Assembly: GCA_020310875.1 (NCBI GenBank)
Contig: CM035435.1
Location: 72,689,492 to 72,753,491 of the forward strand
Length of the DNA: 64,000 nucleotides
Direction of reading: 5' to 3'
Origin: Ceratopteris richardii
Lineage: Eukaryota; Streptophyta; Polypodiopsida; Polypodiales; Pteridaceae
Position 1 is the first letter of the stretch. Each line of letters begins with the position of its first letter. Of the stretch, positions 49,198 through 57,060 are shown piece after piece. Below the pieces are notes generated by a model. It searched no databases and was not told where the DNA came from. It worked only from the letters and a program-made list of their open reading frames with translations. The position numbers and the translations under genes are program-made.

Positions 49198-49352
49198 TGT
49201 CGGACGCTGCTGGACGCTGAGGAACTTTGACAAATATGGCTGCTGGACGGACGCTGCTGGATGAAAGATGTCAGACGCTGCTGGACGCTGCTGCTTGAAA
49301 GAATCGGACGCTGCTGCATGAGAGTTGTTGGACGCTGCTGGACGCTGCTGCA
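49198..49352 (+). repeat. GGACGCTGCT repeats in the LINE leader
   Basis: The word GGACGCTGCTG and close forms occur about nine times in 155 bases, separated by variable spacers. Confidence 0.85.
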
Positions 49353-49364
49353 GCAAGCGGTGGG

Positions 49365-49640
49365 CTCAGTCGCGATTGATAGGGCCGGGGGTGTCCATCG
49401 TGGTCCTGGTGCTCCGTCGCGACTGACAGGGTGGTGTCCATCGTGGCGGTGGTACTCAATCGCGATCGACAAGGTGGTGTCCACCGTGGAGGCGACTGAC
49501 AAGCGAACGTGGTTCCCGACTGACTGGCTCCGTCGTGACTGACTAGGTGGTGTCCATCGTGGCGGTGGTGCTCAGTCGCGACTGACTACGTGGTGTCCGC
49601 CGTGGAGGCGATCGACAAGCACGTGGGTCCATCGTGGTTT
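49365..49640 (+). repeat. About 60-bp tandem repeats in the LINE leader
   Basis: Units of the type CAGTCGCGACTGAC, then GGTGGTGTCCATCGTGGCGG recur about five times. The CGCGATTGA and CGCGATCGAC words are close to those in the G2 leader (15.5-15.95 kb). Confidence 0.8.
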
Positions 49641-49894
49641 AGTTCCCGACTGACTGGTACCCGCCCCGTCGTCGACTCCCTGGAAACCGCTCTGAGCCGC
49701 CTCACTGTCAACCGGCCGTCGGGTGTCGCGCTACTTCTGCCGACCGTCAAGCTTTCCGAGCCTTCCAAGATCCTGACGCGGAAGGTGATGCCTGACGGCG
49801 CCCTTGATTCTTCCCCCAGAGAATCCTCGCCTCCAGCTTAGAATCTCCTTGTTCCGCGTGAAAGTTGATTTTTCGAAAGCCCTCTTTTAAAGTA

Positions 49895-50035
49895 TTCAAA
49901 AAGAAGGGAAAAGAAAAAGAAAAAAGAAGAAAAAAGAAAAAAGAAAAAAGAGAAAGAAAAAAAAAGAAAAAAAAAAGAAGAGAAAAGAAAAAAAAAAGAA
50001 GAGAGAGAGAGAAAAGAAAAAAGAGAAAGGATTTG
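49895..50035 (+). repeat. Purine-only tract in the LINE leader
   Basis: About 130 bases almost entirely A and G (AAAAAGAAAAAAGAAG style) just upstream of ORF1. Confidence 0.9.
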
Positions 50036-50154
50036 CCGAGGGAAAAAGAAGTCGAGAGCTTCCTCTTATTGCGGGATGTTTGGGCCTTTCGTGATGCTTC
50101 TCTTCTCAGAGTTTTAGAAAAAGCTCTTCCTTTTCGGGGTGTCCCTTTTTTGCC

Positions 50155-51543
50155 ATGGATTTGGCGACCTCCTCTCTTGTGAGAAGTAATCTGGCCCCTC
50201 CTCCCGGGGAGACCGATAACCTGGCATCTTTGTTGGAGGGGGGCTCTTGTGCCGCCCAAGGGACCCTTGAGTGTGCGGAACCCCCCTTGGTCTCCCTTAA
50301 TAGATCCGCAATTTTGTCGACTCAGGAGGAGCTCAAGAAAGTTTGCCTCGTCGGCCAATTGTTCGGCCCTAAGCCCCCGCTCGAAACTGTGCGACAGTGG
50401 CTTCGCAACGAGTGGTTCCCCCGCGGGCTAGTTGTTTGTAAGTGTCAGTTCTTACCGGCAAGCCACTTGCTGCTAGTCTTTGAAAATGAAGATATGGCGT
50501 TCCGAGCCCTTAGTGTCGAAACTTGGCAACTCGGCCGGGCGACCCTGTGCCTATTCAGATGGTCCCCTGATTTTACTCCCGACAAATCGAAATCGCTTCG
50601 GTACCCCCTCTGGGTTGAGCTCCCTAACCTGCCATACTTCTTGTACAACTTCGTATGGGACATCGTTTCTCCTATCGGCAAGCCGTTGGCCTCACGCGAG
50701 GACATTGGTGGTCTCATTTATGAAGGAGCAAGACACTCGTTCAACGCCCGGTGGCACCCTCAAATCTGTGTCGAGGCTGACCTCAGTTTGCCACTCCCAT
50801 CGAAGATCAAACTGGACTTGGGCGAAGGGGATGTATGGGAGCAAGACATCAGCTACAAAAACCTTCCCAACGCGTGCTTTCGCTGTGGCCAACAAGGTCA
50901 CAGGATCAAAGATTGCCCTCTGAAACGAAAAAGCAAGCCAAATCAAGAAGCCCCCAAAAATGCTCAAGACAGCAATGGAGCATTGAATCACTCGACGAAA
51001 GTAGAGGATTTCAAGGGTCCCCGTAATCCAGAAGCCGATGCAGACGGGTTCATCGAAGTCAGAAGAAGAAGGAAAAGAAGCCCTAGGGCAACCTCTGAGC
51101 GAAACAACAAGTCTGTTTCCCCCTCTAGCAACTTGTATTGCAATCTGGAAAAGGAAATCAATGAGTTTGACTACCCAGGTGGGAACCAACTTGAGGAGGA
51201 CACCGATGTCAAAGGCCTGGAGATCCTTGACAGTAAAGAAACCTTACAGGAGGGTTACACTACAAGCAAAGAAGACGGCTTTACTACCAGCAACGAAGAT
51301 AACATGGATAGTGAAAGCTCCATCATCGGATCGACTATTCCGGAAACGGAGCTGAAAACGGTGTCCTGTTCTTCCCAGCAGGAGGCATCCCGCAAAGGAA
51401 AACAACCTATGGAGTTACCGTGGAAAAGCCCCCACAAGAACCTAGTGCTAACTCGGGATCCGATCCGAGCGAAAAAGAAAGATGAAGCCAAGAGAAGAAA
51501 GGACAAAGCTCCCTCCCGCAAAGAGGGATCAATACAAAAATGA
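50155..51543 (+). CDS. LINE ORF1, RNA-binding protein
   Basis: 462 codons, ATG in a good context (GCCATGG). The DUF4283-like region covers about residues 60-200 (VGQLFGPKPPLETVRQWLRN, LLLVFENEDMAFRAL, YPLWVELPNLP). A CCHC knuckle CFRCGQQGHRIKDCP lies at about residues 240-255. The C-terminal 200 residues are charged and low-complexity. This is the usual plant L1 ORF1, which coats the element RNA as a ribonucleoprotein. Its TGA overlaps the ORF2 ATG as ATGA (51540-51543). No stop or frameshift is seen. High confidence. Confidence 0.92.
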   Translation: MDLATSSLVRSNLAPPPGETDNLASLLEGGSCAAQGTLECAEPPLVSLNRSAILSTQEELKKVCLVGQLFGPKPPLETVRQWLRNEWFPRGLVVCKCQFLPASHLLLVFENEDMAFRALSVETWQLGRATLCLFRWSPDFTPDKSKSLRYPLWVELPNLPYFLYNFVWDIVSPIGKPLASREDIGGLIYEGARHSFNARWHPQICVEADLSLPLPSKIKLDLGEGDVWEQDISYKNLPNACFRCGQQGHRIKDCPLKRKSKPNQEAPKNAQDSNGALNHSTKVEDFKGPRNPEADADGFIEVRRRRKRSPRATSERNNKSVSPSSNLYCNLEKEINEFDYPGGNQLEEDTDVKGLEILDSKETLQEGYTTSKEDGFTTSNEDNMDSESSIIGSTIPETELKTVSCSSQQEASRKGKQPMELPWKSPHKNLVLTRDPIRAKKKDEAKRRKDKAPSRKEGSIQK

Positions 51544-54500
51544 TTGTCATCTCACTAAATGCTAGAGGGCTAACCGACCCCTCAAGAGCGACCATCATTG
51601 GTCAATGGCTTCGCGACATTAGCCTAAACCCAGACTTTATATGTATTCAAGAGATTAAAGTTGACGGAGAAGACCTCCAGAAACGGCTCAGACAGATCTC
51701 CTCGGCCTATGTGTGGATCCCAACGAAGCACATGCGGGGGTCTGGAGGAACGGTTATCGGTGTTAAACAACTCTGGTTTGATAAGCTTGAGAGCTCCATT
51801 GAAGATGTAAGTCACCGTTGGATTGCTCTTTCTTTTGGTGCTCCTCTTTGTGTTACTATGGTTTCTCTTTACGCCCCTAACGGGGATTTGGAGAGACTGA
51901 ACACTTGGGCCTCTTTAGATTCGCTCCCCCACAACGTGCTTATATGTGGAGACTTCAACATGGTGGAGGACCCTACGGACAGATGGATGGGCAAGGGCAG
52001 GGTCATCGACAGTCGGGAGAAAGAAACGTGGGATATGACCAAACTTCACTTGGATCTGGTTGAATTCAAAGACTCGAATGGCTTTTCTTGGTCGAATCTC
52101 CAAGCGGGCGAGGACCTGAGGAAAGCTAGACTCGACAGATGCTACATCTCTCAGAGTTTTACTCATCAGTGGGGCCACCCTACCATCACGCAACGCACTG
52201 ATCTCACTATTTCTGATCACTACCCGATCGTTATCACCTTTCAATCTTCTAGCAAGATCCGCAAGGCTCCGTGGTTCCATGCCAACGCAACCACCTTCTC
52301 TCTCCCATCCGTCCATCAAGAAATTGCCGATGTGTGGAAGGTGGCGTTCGCCTCGGGCTTGGCCCCAGCCAAGTGCTGGAGAAGTGCGGTCGACAAGTCT
52401 CGTAAGATCATGATCAGAACTAAGAAGATGCTCGAGACTGTGCGACGGGCTCGTAGGGAAGCTCTCTACCACAGACTCTGGCGGCTCGAGGAGGAAGTGA
52501 ACAAAGGAAAACACCAAGCCCAGAAAGGTCTCCGAAAAATTAGAGCGGTGTTGAGATACGAGGAAGAAATACAAAGGAAAAACTTGCAAATTTTCTTCAA
52601 GGAGTGGTGGGCTGGCAAAGCCGATAAACCCACCAAAGAGATGTGTCGTATCCTTAAAAGGAAACACAACAGAGAATCGATCCCCCTACTACTAGATCCA
52701 AATGGCAATGTTTGCAATTCGGAAGAAGATAATTTTGGCATCATCGAAGGGCACTTCACGAGACTCTTGGGAACCTCGAACCCCCTCTCCCACCATAGAA
52801 GGGACTGTATGGCTGCCATTTCCAGGGTTTCCCCCCGGAGGATACCACCCAATCTCCACCCCCTGCTTCATGCCCCGATCTCTGAATCAGAAATCATTGA
52901 GGTCATTGATGCCCTCCCTCTCGGTAAAAGCCCGGGACCCGACGGACTCACCAACGAGTTCTTTAAATCCTTCAAGCTGGTGGTGGCCACCCCTCTTCGG
53001 ATGGTTTGGCAAGAAGCGCTAAAGTTTGGTGCTCTTCCTTCTTGTCTAAATAATGGAATTATCAAGTTGATACACAAGAAGGGGGAAAAGAACAGAATCG
53101 AGAACTGGTGGCCTATTACGATGCTCCAAACAGGATACAAGATCATCGCCAAAGTCATTGCCAACAGAATCTCGTGCCACCTGAGATCTTGGCTTAGTGA
53201 GGACCAAAAAGGTTTCATCAAAGGCAGGTCTATCCTGGAAACCATTATGGATATTTGGGAAGGTATCCAATTTGCAAATGAGTCTAATCAAGATGTGGTT
53301 TTCATCAAGATCGACTTTGACAAAGCCTACGACAGGCTAGAATGGGACTATATTCTGCAATCGCTCCAAGATCTCGGATGTAGTCAGAAATTCACCAAGA
53401 TGATCGCGACCCTTCTCGGAAACGCAACGACCCAAATTAACGTTAACGGCAAACTTTCGAAGGCGATCCATCTTAGAAGATCTATTAGACAAGGGTGCCC
53501 TCTGGCCCCCCTTCTCTTTGCCATCGCCACTGAGGGGCTGAGCAGACTTGTGGCACATCATGTGGAGACTGGCAATATCAAAGGCCTCCGGCTGCCTCAC
53601 GACCAGAGTCAAATCATCATGAGACTATTTGCCGATGATATGAACGCGTTCGTTCACAATGATAATACCAGCCTGGAGACGTTCTGGAGGTGTCTTGCTA
53701 CCTTTTGCGAAGCCTCTGGATCCAAAATCAACCACTCTAAGACCGCCTTTAGGGCTATTGTGGGACAGCATCCTGGCCTTCTCACTGATCATGGCTGTCA
53801 AATCATTCCGCAGGGCCAAATCTTTCGACTTCTTGGAATCCCCTTGGGGTTTGGCGTCTCTATGGAGCAGAGATGGAAGTGGGTGTTGGCCAAACTCGAA
53901 AATAAGCTTAACTATTGGAAAGGTATGCAAATCAATCTCGTTGGGCATGCGATGGTTATCAACACGTTCCTCCTCTCTTCTACCATCTATTTCCTCTCTT
54001 GTTGGAGACCTAATGAGCAAGGCCTGTCCAAGCTTAATAGTATCTGTAGAAACTTTCTTTGGACGGGCGATCATAACAGAAGGGGGGTGCCTAAAATCAA
54101 ATGGGCCATTTGCACTAGCCCCAGAGATAGCGGGGGGCTTGGTATCCTGGACATTGGGTGTATGGCTAACAAACTTACAGCCAAATGGATGATTAAGGCT
54201 TGGTGCAATAGGGAGGCCTCGTGGGCCAAGCTGATCTTCAGAAACAAGAATGAGTTGGCTCTCATGGGGTTCCCAAACTGGAAGAATCTTGACATCATGA
54301 CCCTGCTATTCTCCCCAATCCCCGTCTTCCCGAAAGGCTCCAATATCGTGTGCTCCTTTTGGAAGGGCTGGAATAAAGTCAAAAACTTCACAAGAATTAG
54401 TGAGGACTGGAAGTGGGCGGCCGGAATCAGACAAAACGACTCTATCTGGTTTCCGATACATGGCATCCGGAGTGTGGAGTCGTGGAACCTTCAAAATGCC

Positions 54501-55364
54501 AAGAGGTTATGGAACAAAGGATTCAAAAAATGGAAACACCTCTGGAAACATGACACCAACAGCTGGATCAACTTCGAGGATATTGACCCTTGCATAAACA
54601 TCTCCTACGAAGAATGGAACAATTTGCAAAGTAGATGCCTCGCATGGGATCGTCACAAGACTCGCCTTCTCATGGGACACGACACACCGAACTCGCTTGG
54701 TCTCAAATGGCACAATGGAAATAGCCTACTCAAAATCCCGAACTTCAAAGAAACGGCTGACCACCAGATCATCCTCAACAAGAAGTGGTGCCTGTCTTGG
54801 ACGCGGCTTCGGTGGGACATGAAATTCATGGGTATCTGGCACCCCCTTATAGAAATTAAGAAGTCTGTCCTCTTATGGCAAATTCTTCATCGAGGAATTT
54901 GGACCAACCATAAGGCTAACAAACTTTGTGGGATTCCTCCTTGGTGCAAACGCTGCCACCGGGCTATCAAAGATGTCCCACACATCTTCCTTACTTGCCC
55001 CAACTCCTACAGAATCTGGCAGACGGTTGGAATGAAAATCAGAATTCAAAAACAGCTTAGTTGGAAACAAGTCCTTTTGGGAGAAGCGATCGGCTGCTCT
55101 GCGACACTCTGGAACGCCATCAGAGGGGAAGTCTTGTGGAAAATTTGGCGGGAGAGGTGTGCTCTCAACTTCGGCGATCCCCCCAGGGAGTGGTCGATTG
55201 AGAAATCACTATTCCTCCTTGGCAAAAGGATTGTTAACAGTAAGAAATCCCCCCCCTTCAGGCACCATCAAGTCCTCCTTTTGATCAACAACAAGCTCAA
55301 ACCCAAGTGGGCCCCGCATGAGGGCGATGAGAGGGTGATTAACCTTCTTTGTAATGAAACCTAG
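51540..55364 (+). CDS. LINE ORF2, endonuclease and reverse transcriptase
   Basis: 1274 codons, fully open. N-terminal APE-type endonuclease (residues 1-235): SLNARGL, QEIKVDG with catalytic Glu, LICGDFNMVED, and SDHYPI with the Asp-His pair. RT (about 450-730): PLGKSPGPDGLTNEFFK, KIDFDKAYDRLEWDY, RQGCPLAPLLFAIATEGLSR, and the FADDM catalytic box. C-terminal zf-RVT domain (about 1100-1180) with CKRCHRAIKDVPHIFLTCP. The protein nicks target DNA and copies the element RNA from the nick. The start overlaps the ORF1 stop, so translation is probably coupled by termination and re-initiation. All catalytic residues I can check are present. Confidence 0.95.
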   Translation: MIVISLNARGLTDPSRATIIGQWLRDISLNPDFICIQEIKVDGEDLQKRLRQISSAYVWIPTKHMRGSGGTVIGVKQLWFDKLESSIEDVSHRWIALSFGAPLCVTMVSLYAPNGDLERLNTWASLDSLPHNVLICGDFNMVEDPTDRWMGKGRVIDSREKETWDMTKLHLDLVEFKDSNGFSWSNLQAGEDLRKARLDRCYISQSFTHQWGHPTITQRTDLTISDHYPIVITFQSSSKIRKAPWFHANATTFSLPSVHQEIADVWKVAFASGLAPAKCWRSAVDKSRKIMIRTKKMLETVRRARREALYHRLWRLEEEVNKGKHQAQKGLRKIRAVLRYEEEIQRKNLQIFFKEWWAGKADKPTKEMCRILKRKHNRESIPLLLDPNGNVCNSEEDNFGIIEGHFTRLLGTSNPLSHHRRDCMAAISRVSPRRIPPNLHPLLHAPISESEIIEVIDALPLGKSPGPDGLTNEFFKSFKLVVATPLRMVWQEALKFGALPSCLNNGIIKLIHKKGEKNRIENWWPITMLQTGYKIIAKVIANRISCHLRSWLSEDQKGFIKGRSILETIMDIWEGIQFANESNQDVVFIKIDFDKAYDRLEWDYILQSLQDLGCSQKFTKMIATLLGNATTQINVNGKLSKAIHLRRSIRQGCPLAPLLFAIATEGLSRLVAHHVETGNIKGLRLPHDQSQIIMRLFADDMNAFVHNDNTSLETFWRCLATFCEASGSKINHSKTAFRAIVGQHPGLLTDHGCQIIPQGQIFRLLGIPLGFGVSMEQRWKWVLAKLENKLNYWKGMQINLVGHAMVINTFLLSSTIYFLSCWRPNEQGLSKLNSICRNFLWTGDHNRRGVPKIKWAICTSPRDSGGLGILDIGCMANKLTAKWMIKAWCNREASWAKLIFRNKNELALMGFPNWKNLDIMTLLFSPIPVFPKGSNIVCSFWKGWNKVKNFTRISEDWKWAAGIRQNDSIWFPIHGIRSVESWNLQNAKRLWNKGFKKWKHLWKHDTNSWINFEDIDPCINISYEEWNNLQSRCLAWDRHKTRLLMGHDTPNSLGLKWHNGNSLLKIPNFKETADHQIILNKKWCLSWTRLRWDMKFMGIWHPLIEIKKSVLLWQILHRGIWTNHKANKLCGIPPWCKRCHRAIKDVPHIFLTCPNSYRIWQTVGMKIRIQKQLSWKQVLLGEAIGCSATLWNAIRGEVLWKIWRERCALNFGDPPREWSIEKSLFLLGKRIVNSKKSPPFRHHQVLLLINNKLKPKWAPHEGDERVINLLCNET

Positions 55365-55492
55365 GACTCAATCAAGCTTCCCCTGCTTTGTGGGATTTGG
55401 GGGGTCCCGTGGGCACTAGTCCCCTTCCTTTGTACCTTTGTTTCTTAATTTAATTCAAGTCCGGGAGAGTAGGCAATTGCCGAAAAAAAAAA
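55365..55492 (+). other. LINE 3' UTR and A-tail
   Basis: About 115 bases of 3' UTR ending GGCAATTGCCG (a palindrome) followed by an A12 tail and the AAGTAG duplication. Confidence 0.85.
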
Positions 55493-55848
55493 AAGTAGCA
55501 GTCCTTTTCATGCTCTTGGCATAAATCAAGCTTCCCTGACAAAGGGGATATCCTTTTGCATTTTCTTGTGATTTTAGCCCTATCTATTGGATCCTTCCCA
55601 AAGATGTGAGGATGGACATAGGTTTTCTAAGAAATAGAAAGGATCTTTCCATTGATCAACCCCAAGAAAATCTCCCACTCATCCTTAAGAAAACTTTTTG
55701 ATTTCTCTAGGAGTTTTTCAAAATTAATTTTGGGGTTGAATATTGTAAATGCATCAGGAAAATAATCTACAGTTAAACCCTCTTGAACCATGAAATCAAG
55801 AAGTTTCTCTGATGGAGAGACACTAAGGATCTCATTCATTCCCTCCAT

Positions 55849-56378
55849 CTTAGCTGCAGCTTCTCTTGTATGTCTATGAGGAGAACACAACTAATGCAAG
55901 CGACTAAAGCGAGTCAACGTAGGTCAAACAGGGAAAATCGCTTGTATCGGTGGTGTTGGGGACGAAAGAAAAATACGCATGTAAATGAGACAAATTCTCT
56001 AAAGGTTCAAAAATTGAGTTTGTGACGGAAGTAGCTATTTATAGGCAAGGAGGGAAGAAGTAATGGTCGAATGATGTGGACCAATCATTGAGTCCCACGT
56101 GGCAAAGCGTATGTCGATCGATTCAATGGATAGGTGACATGGACCAATCAAGTCATTGGAATACATTGGAATTCGCAACGGCTATATGACATGGACCAAT
56201 CATGGCATGCCACATGGCACGAACTGTCAACTCAGTTATGGGACCTATTTAAGCTTCCCTATTCATTTCTTTCATTTTTTTTTGTCAACACTTTCCAAGC
56301 TTCGAGGTTCCATTGCCACCAAGTTTTTAAGCTACTTCTTCACCATTTCTATAGAGAGCGCTCTTTGCGTTAGGTAAT
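55849..56378. promoter_or_regulatory. Divergent promoter of genes B and C
   Basis: 530 bases between the gene B ATG (minus, 55848) and the gene C ATG (plus, 56379). Minus-strand TATAAATA at 56036-56043 suits gene B; TATTTAAG at 56246-56253 suits gene C. Three copies of TGGACCAATCA (56078, 56139 and 56191) put CCAAT boxes between the two TATA boxes. A degraded hairpin lies beside the gene B start. Confidence 0.6.
55886..55955. repeat. Hairpin 5 (degraded)
   Basis: CTAATGCAAGCGACT (55891-55905) and ATCGCTTGTATCGGTGGTG (55937-55955) are recognisable but mismatched arms. It lies just upstream of gene B. Confidence 0.65.
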
Positions 56379-57060
56379 ATGGGCACGACTGATCCAAGCG
56401 ATCACGGTACATCTGATATTTTTGGATAACCCTAATCACTTGGAAAAGGTTCAAGCCAATGTACCAGACAAGCCTTCAAAAAAAAGGGTCAAGTACCATG
56501 TAAAGTCCTTGAGGGAAATTAGAAGAGTTCAAAAGTCTGTGGGATTGTTGATCCCTAGACTTCCATTTATGAGAGTTTTCAAGGAGATCTCAGCCAACCT
56601 CTGTTCTTTGATGAAGACCTCATCCTTTGTCAATGTGAGGTGGCAAACTCAAGCACTGCTATGCCTGCAAGAAGCTGCAAAGAACTTTGCTTTCGATTTT
56701 ATGAATGATGCCTATTTATGTGCTGCTCATTCTCATAGGGTAACACTAATGGTGAAGGATTATTTTATTGTTTCAAGAATAAGATATAAATTTGATAAAT
56801 CTCTGGTTCCTATTGATCGCCATGATAAAAAATTCTTCGATATTTTAAATATACCTCCAGCTCGAGCACCTAAAACAACAGCTTTCATTGAAGAGATCAA
56901 CCCTCAGGTCACTCATGATCATGAAACTAGAATTGCAGCAAATAGTGAGGAGGAGAGGAAAAAGCAGGGATTATTTACAGAGGAAAGTGTCATCTTAACC
57001 CAGATTCAAAAGTTACAGAAAGCAAATAAAGAGCTCCTTAAGAAAGGAGATGGCAGATAA
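56379..57060 (+). pseudogene. Gene C part 1: CENH3-like histone H3 fold
   Basis: The ATG at 56379 opens MGTTDPSDHGTSDI; one extra T in a T5 run (56419-56423) then shifts the frame, which continues open to 57060. Residues about 44-135 (56509-56784) are a histone H3 fold in order: alpha-N LREIRRVQKSVGLLIP, alpha-1 LPFMRVFKEISANL, an enlarged loop 1, alpha-2 from RWQTQALLCLQEAA to LCAAHSHRVTL, and alpha-3 MVKDYFIVSRIR. LLIP before the PF, a loop 1 several residues longer than in canonical H3, and tryptophan at the loop end (VRW) are CENH3 traits. The N-tail has none of the canonical H3 ARTKQTARKS. About 90 residues follow, ending in a short coil (QIQKLQKANKELLKK). Gene B lies head to head. Likely role, inferred: a chromatin protein encoded by the element. 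Confidence 0.82.
56385..56444. repeat. Hairpin 6 (degraded), overlapping the gene C start
   Basis: The left arm ACGACTGATCCAAGCGAT (56385-56402) is close to hairpin 1, with one change. The right arm is reduced to AATCACTTGGA (56434-56444). The left arm encodes residues 3-8 of gene C. Confidence 0.55.

Larger units (their letters stand above)
49155..55492 (+). mobile_element. Intact L1-type LINE (6.3 kb)
   Basis: A full-length non-LTR element with a repeat-rich GC-rich leader, two open reading frames, a short 3' UTR and an A12 tail. The target duplication AAGTAG is at 49149-49154 and 55493-55498; removing the element and one copy restores the gene B frame, which proves the borders. It differs sharply in base composition from its AT-rich surroundings. 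It is the only element here with undamaged ORFs, so it is probably the youngest insertion and may be functional. Confidence 0.92.
47189..55848 (-). pseudogene. Gene B, unrecognised, interrupted by the LINE
   Basis: Minus strand. It starts MEGMNEILSVSPSEKLLDFM at 55848 and runs to 55493, where the LINE sits. It continues from 49148 in the same frame: the joined codons read HEKDCYLLPLNIAF across the insertion. Exon 1 ends at 48470 (AAG, then GTATGT); the intron (48469-47648) holds the hairpin array; exon 2 (47647-47189) starts after CCATAG in phase 0 and ends PEPSSLKRLKE. In-frame stops at 55627, 48971, 48893 and 48587. A possible zinc-binding cluster is seen (CKRISPLSGKLDLCQEHEKDC). Exon 2 has a hydrophobic patch (SSAWYFLCYSSYAMAVGVS). 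About 495 residues. No family recognised. It shares a divergent promoter with gene C. Confidence 0.6.

Noticed and set aside
49747-50358. Minus-strand frame with a Phe/Leu-rich, membrane-like stretch
   Set aside because: The hydrophobic run is the antisense of the purine tract in the LINE leader.
51915-52667. 250-codon minus-strand frame inside the LINE
   Set aside because: It is antisense to the endonuclease-RT ORF, which has full motifs; it is a shadow of GC-rich codons.
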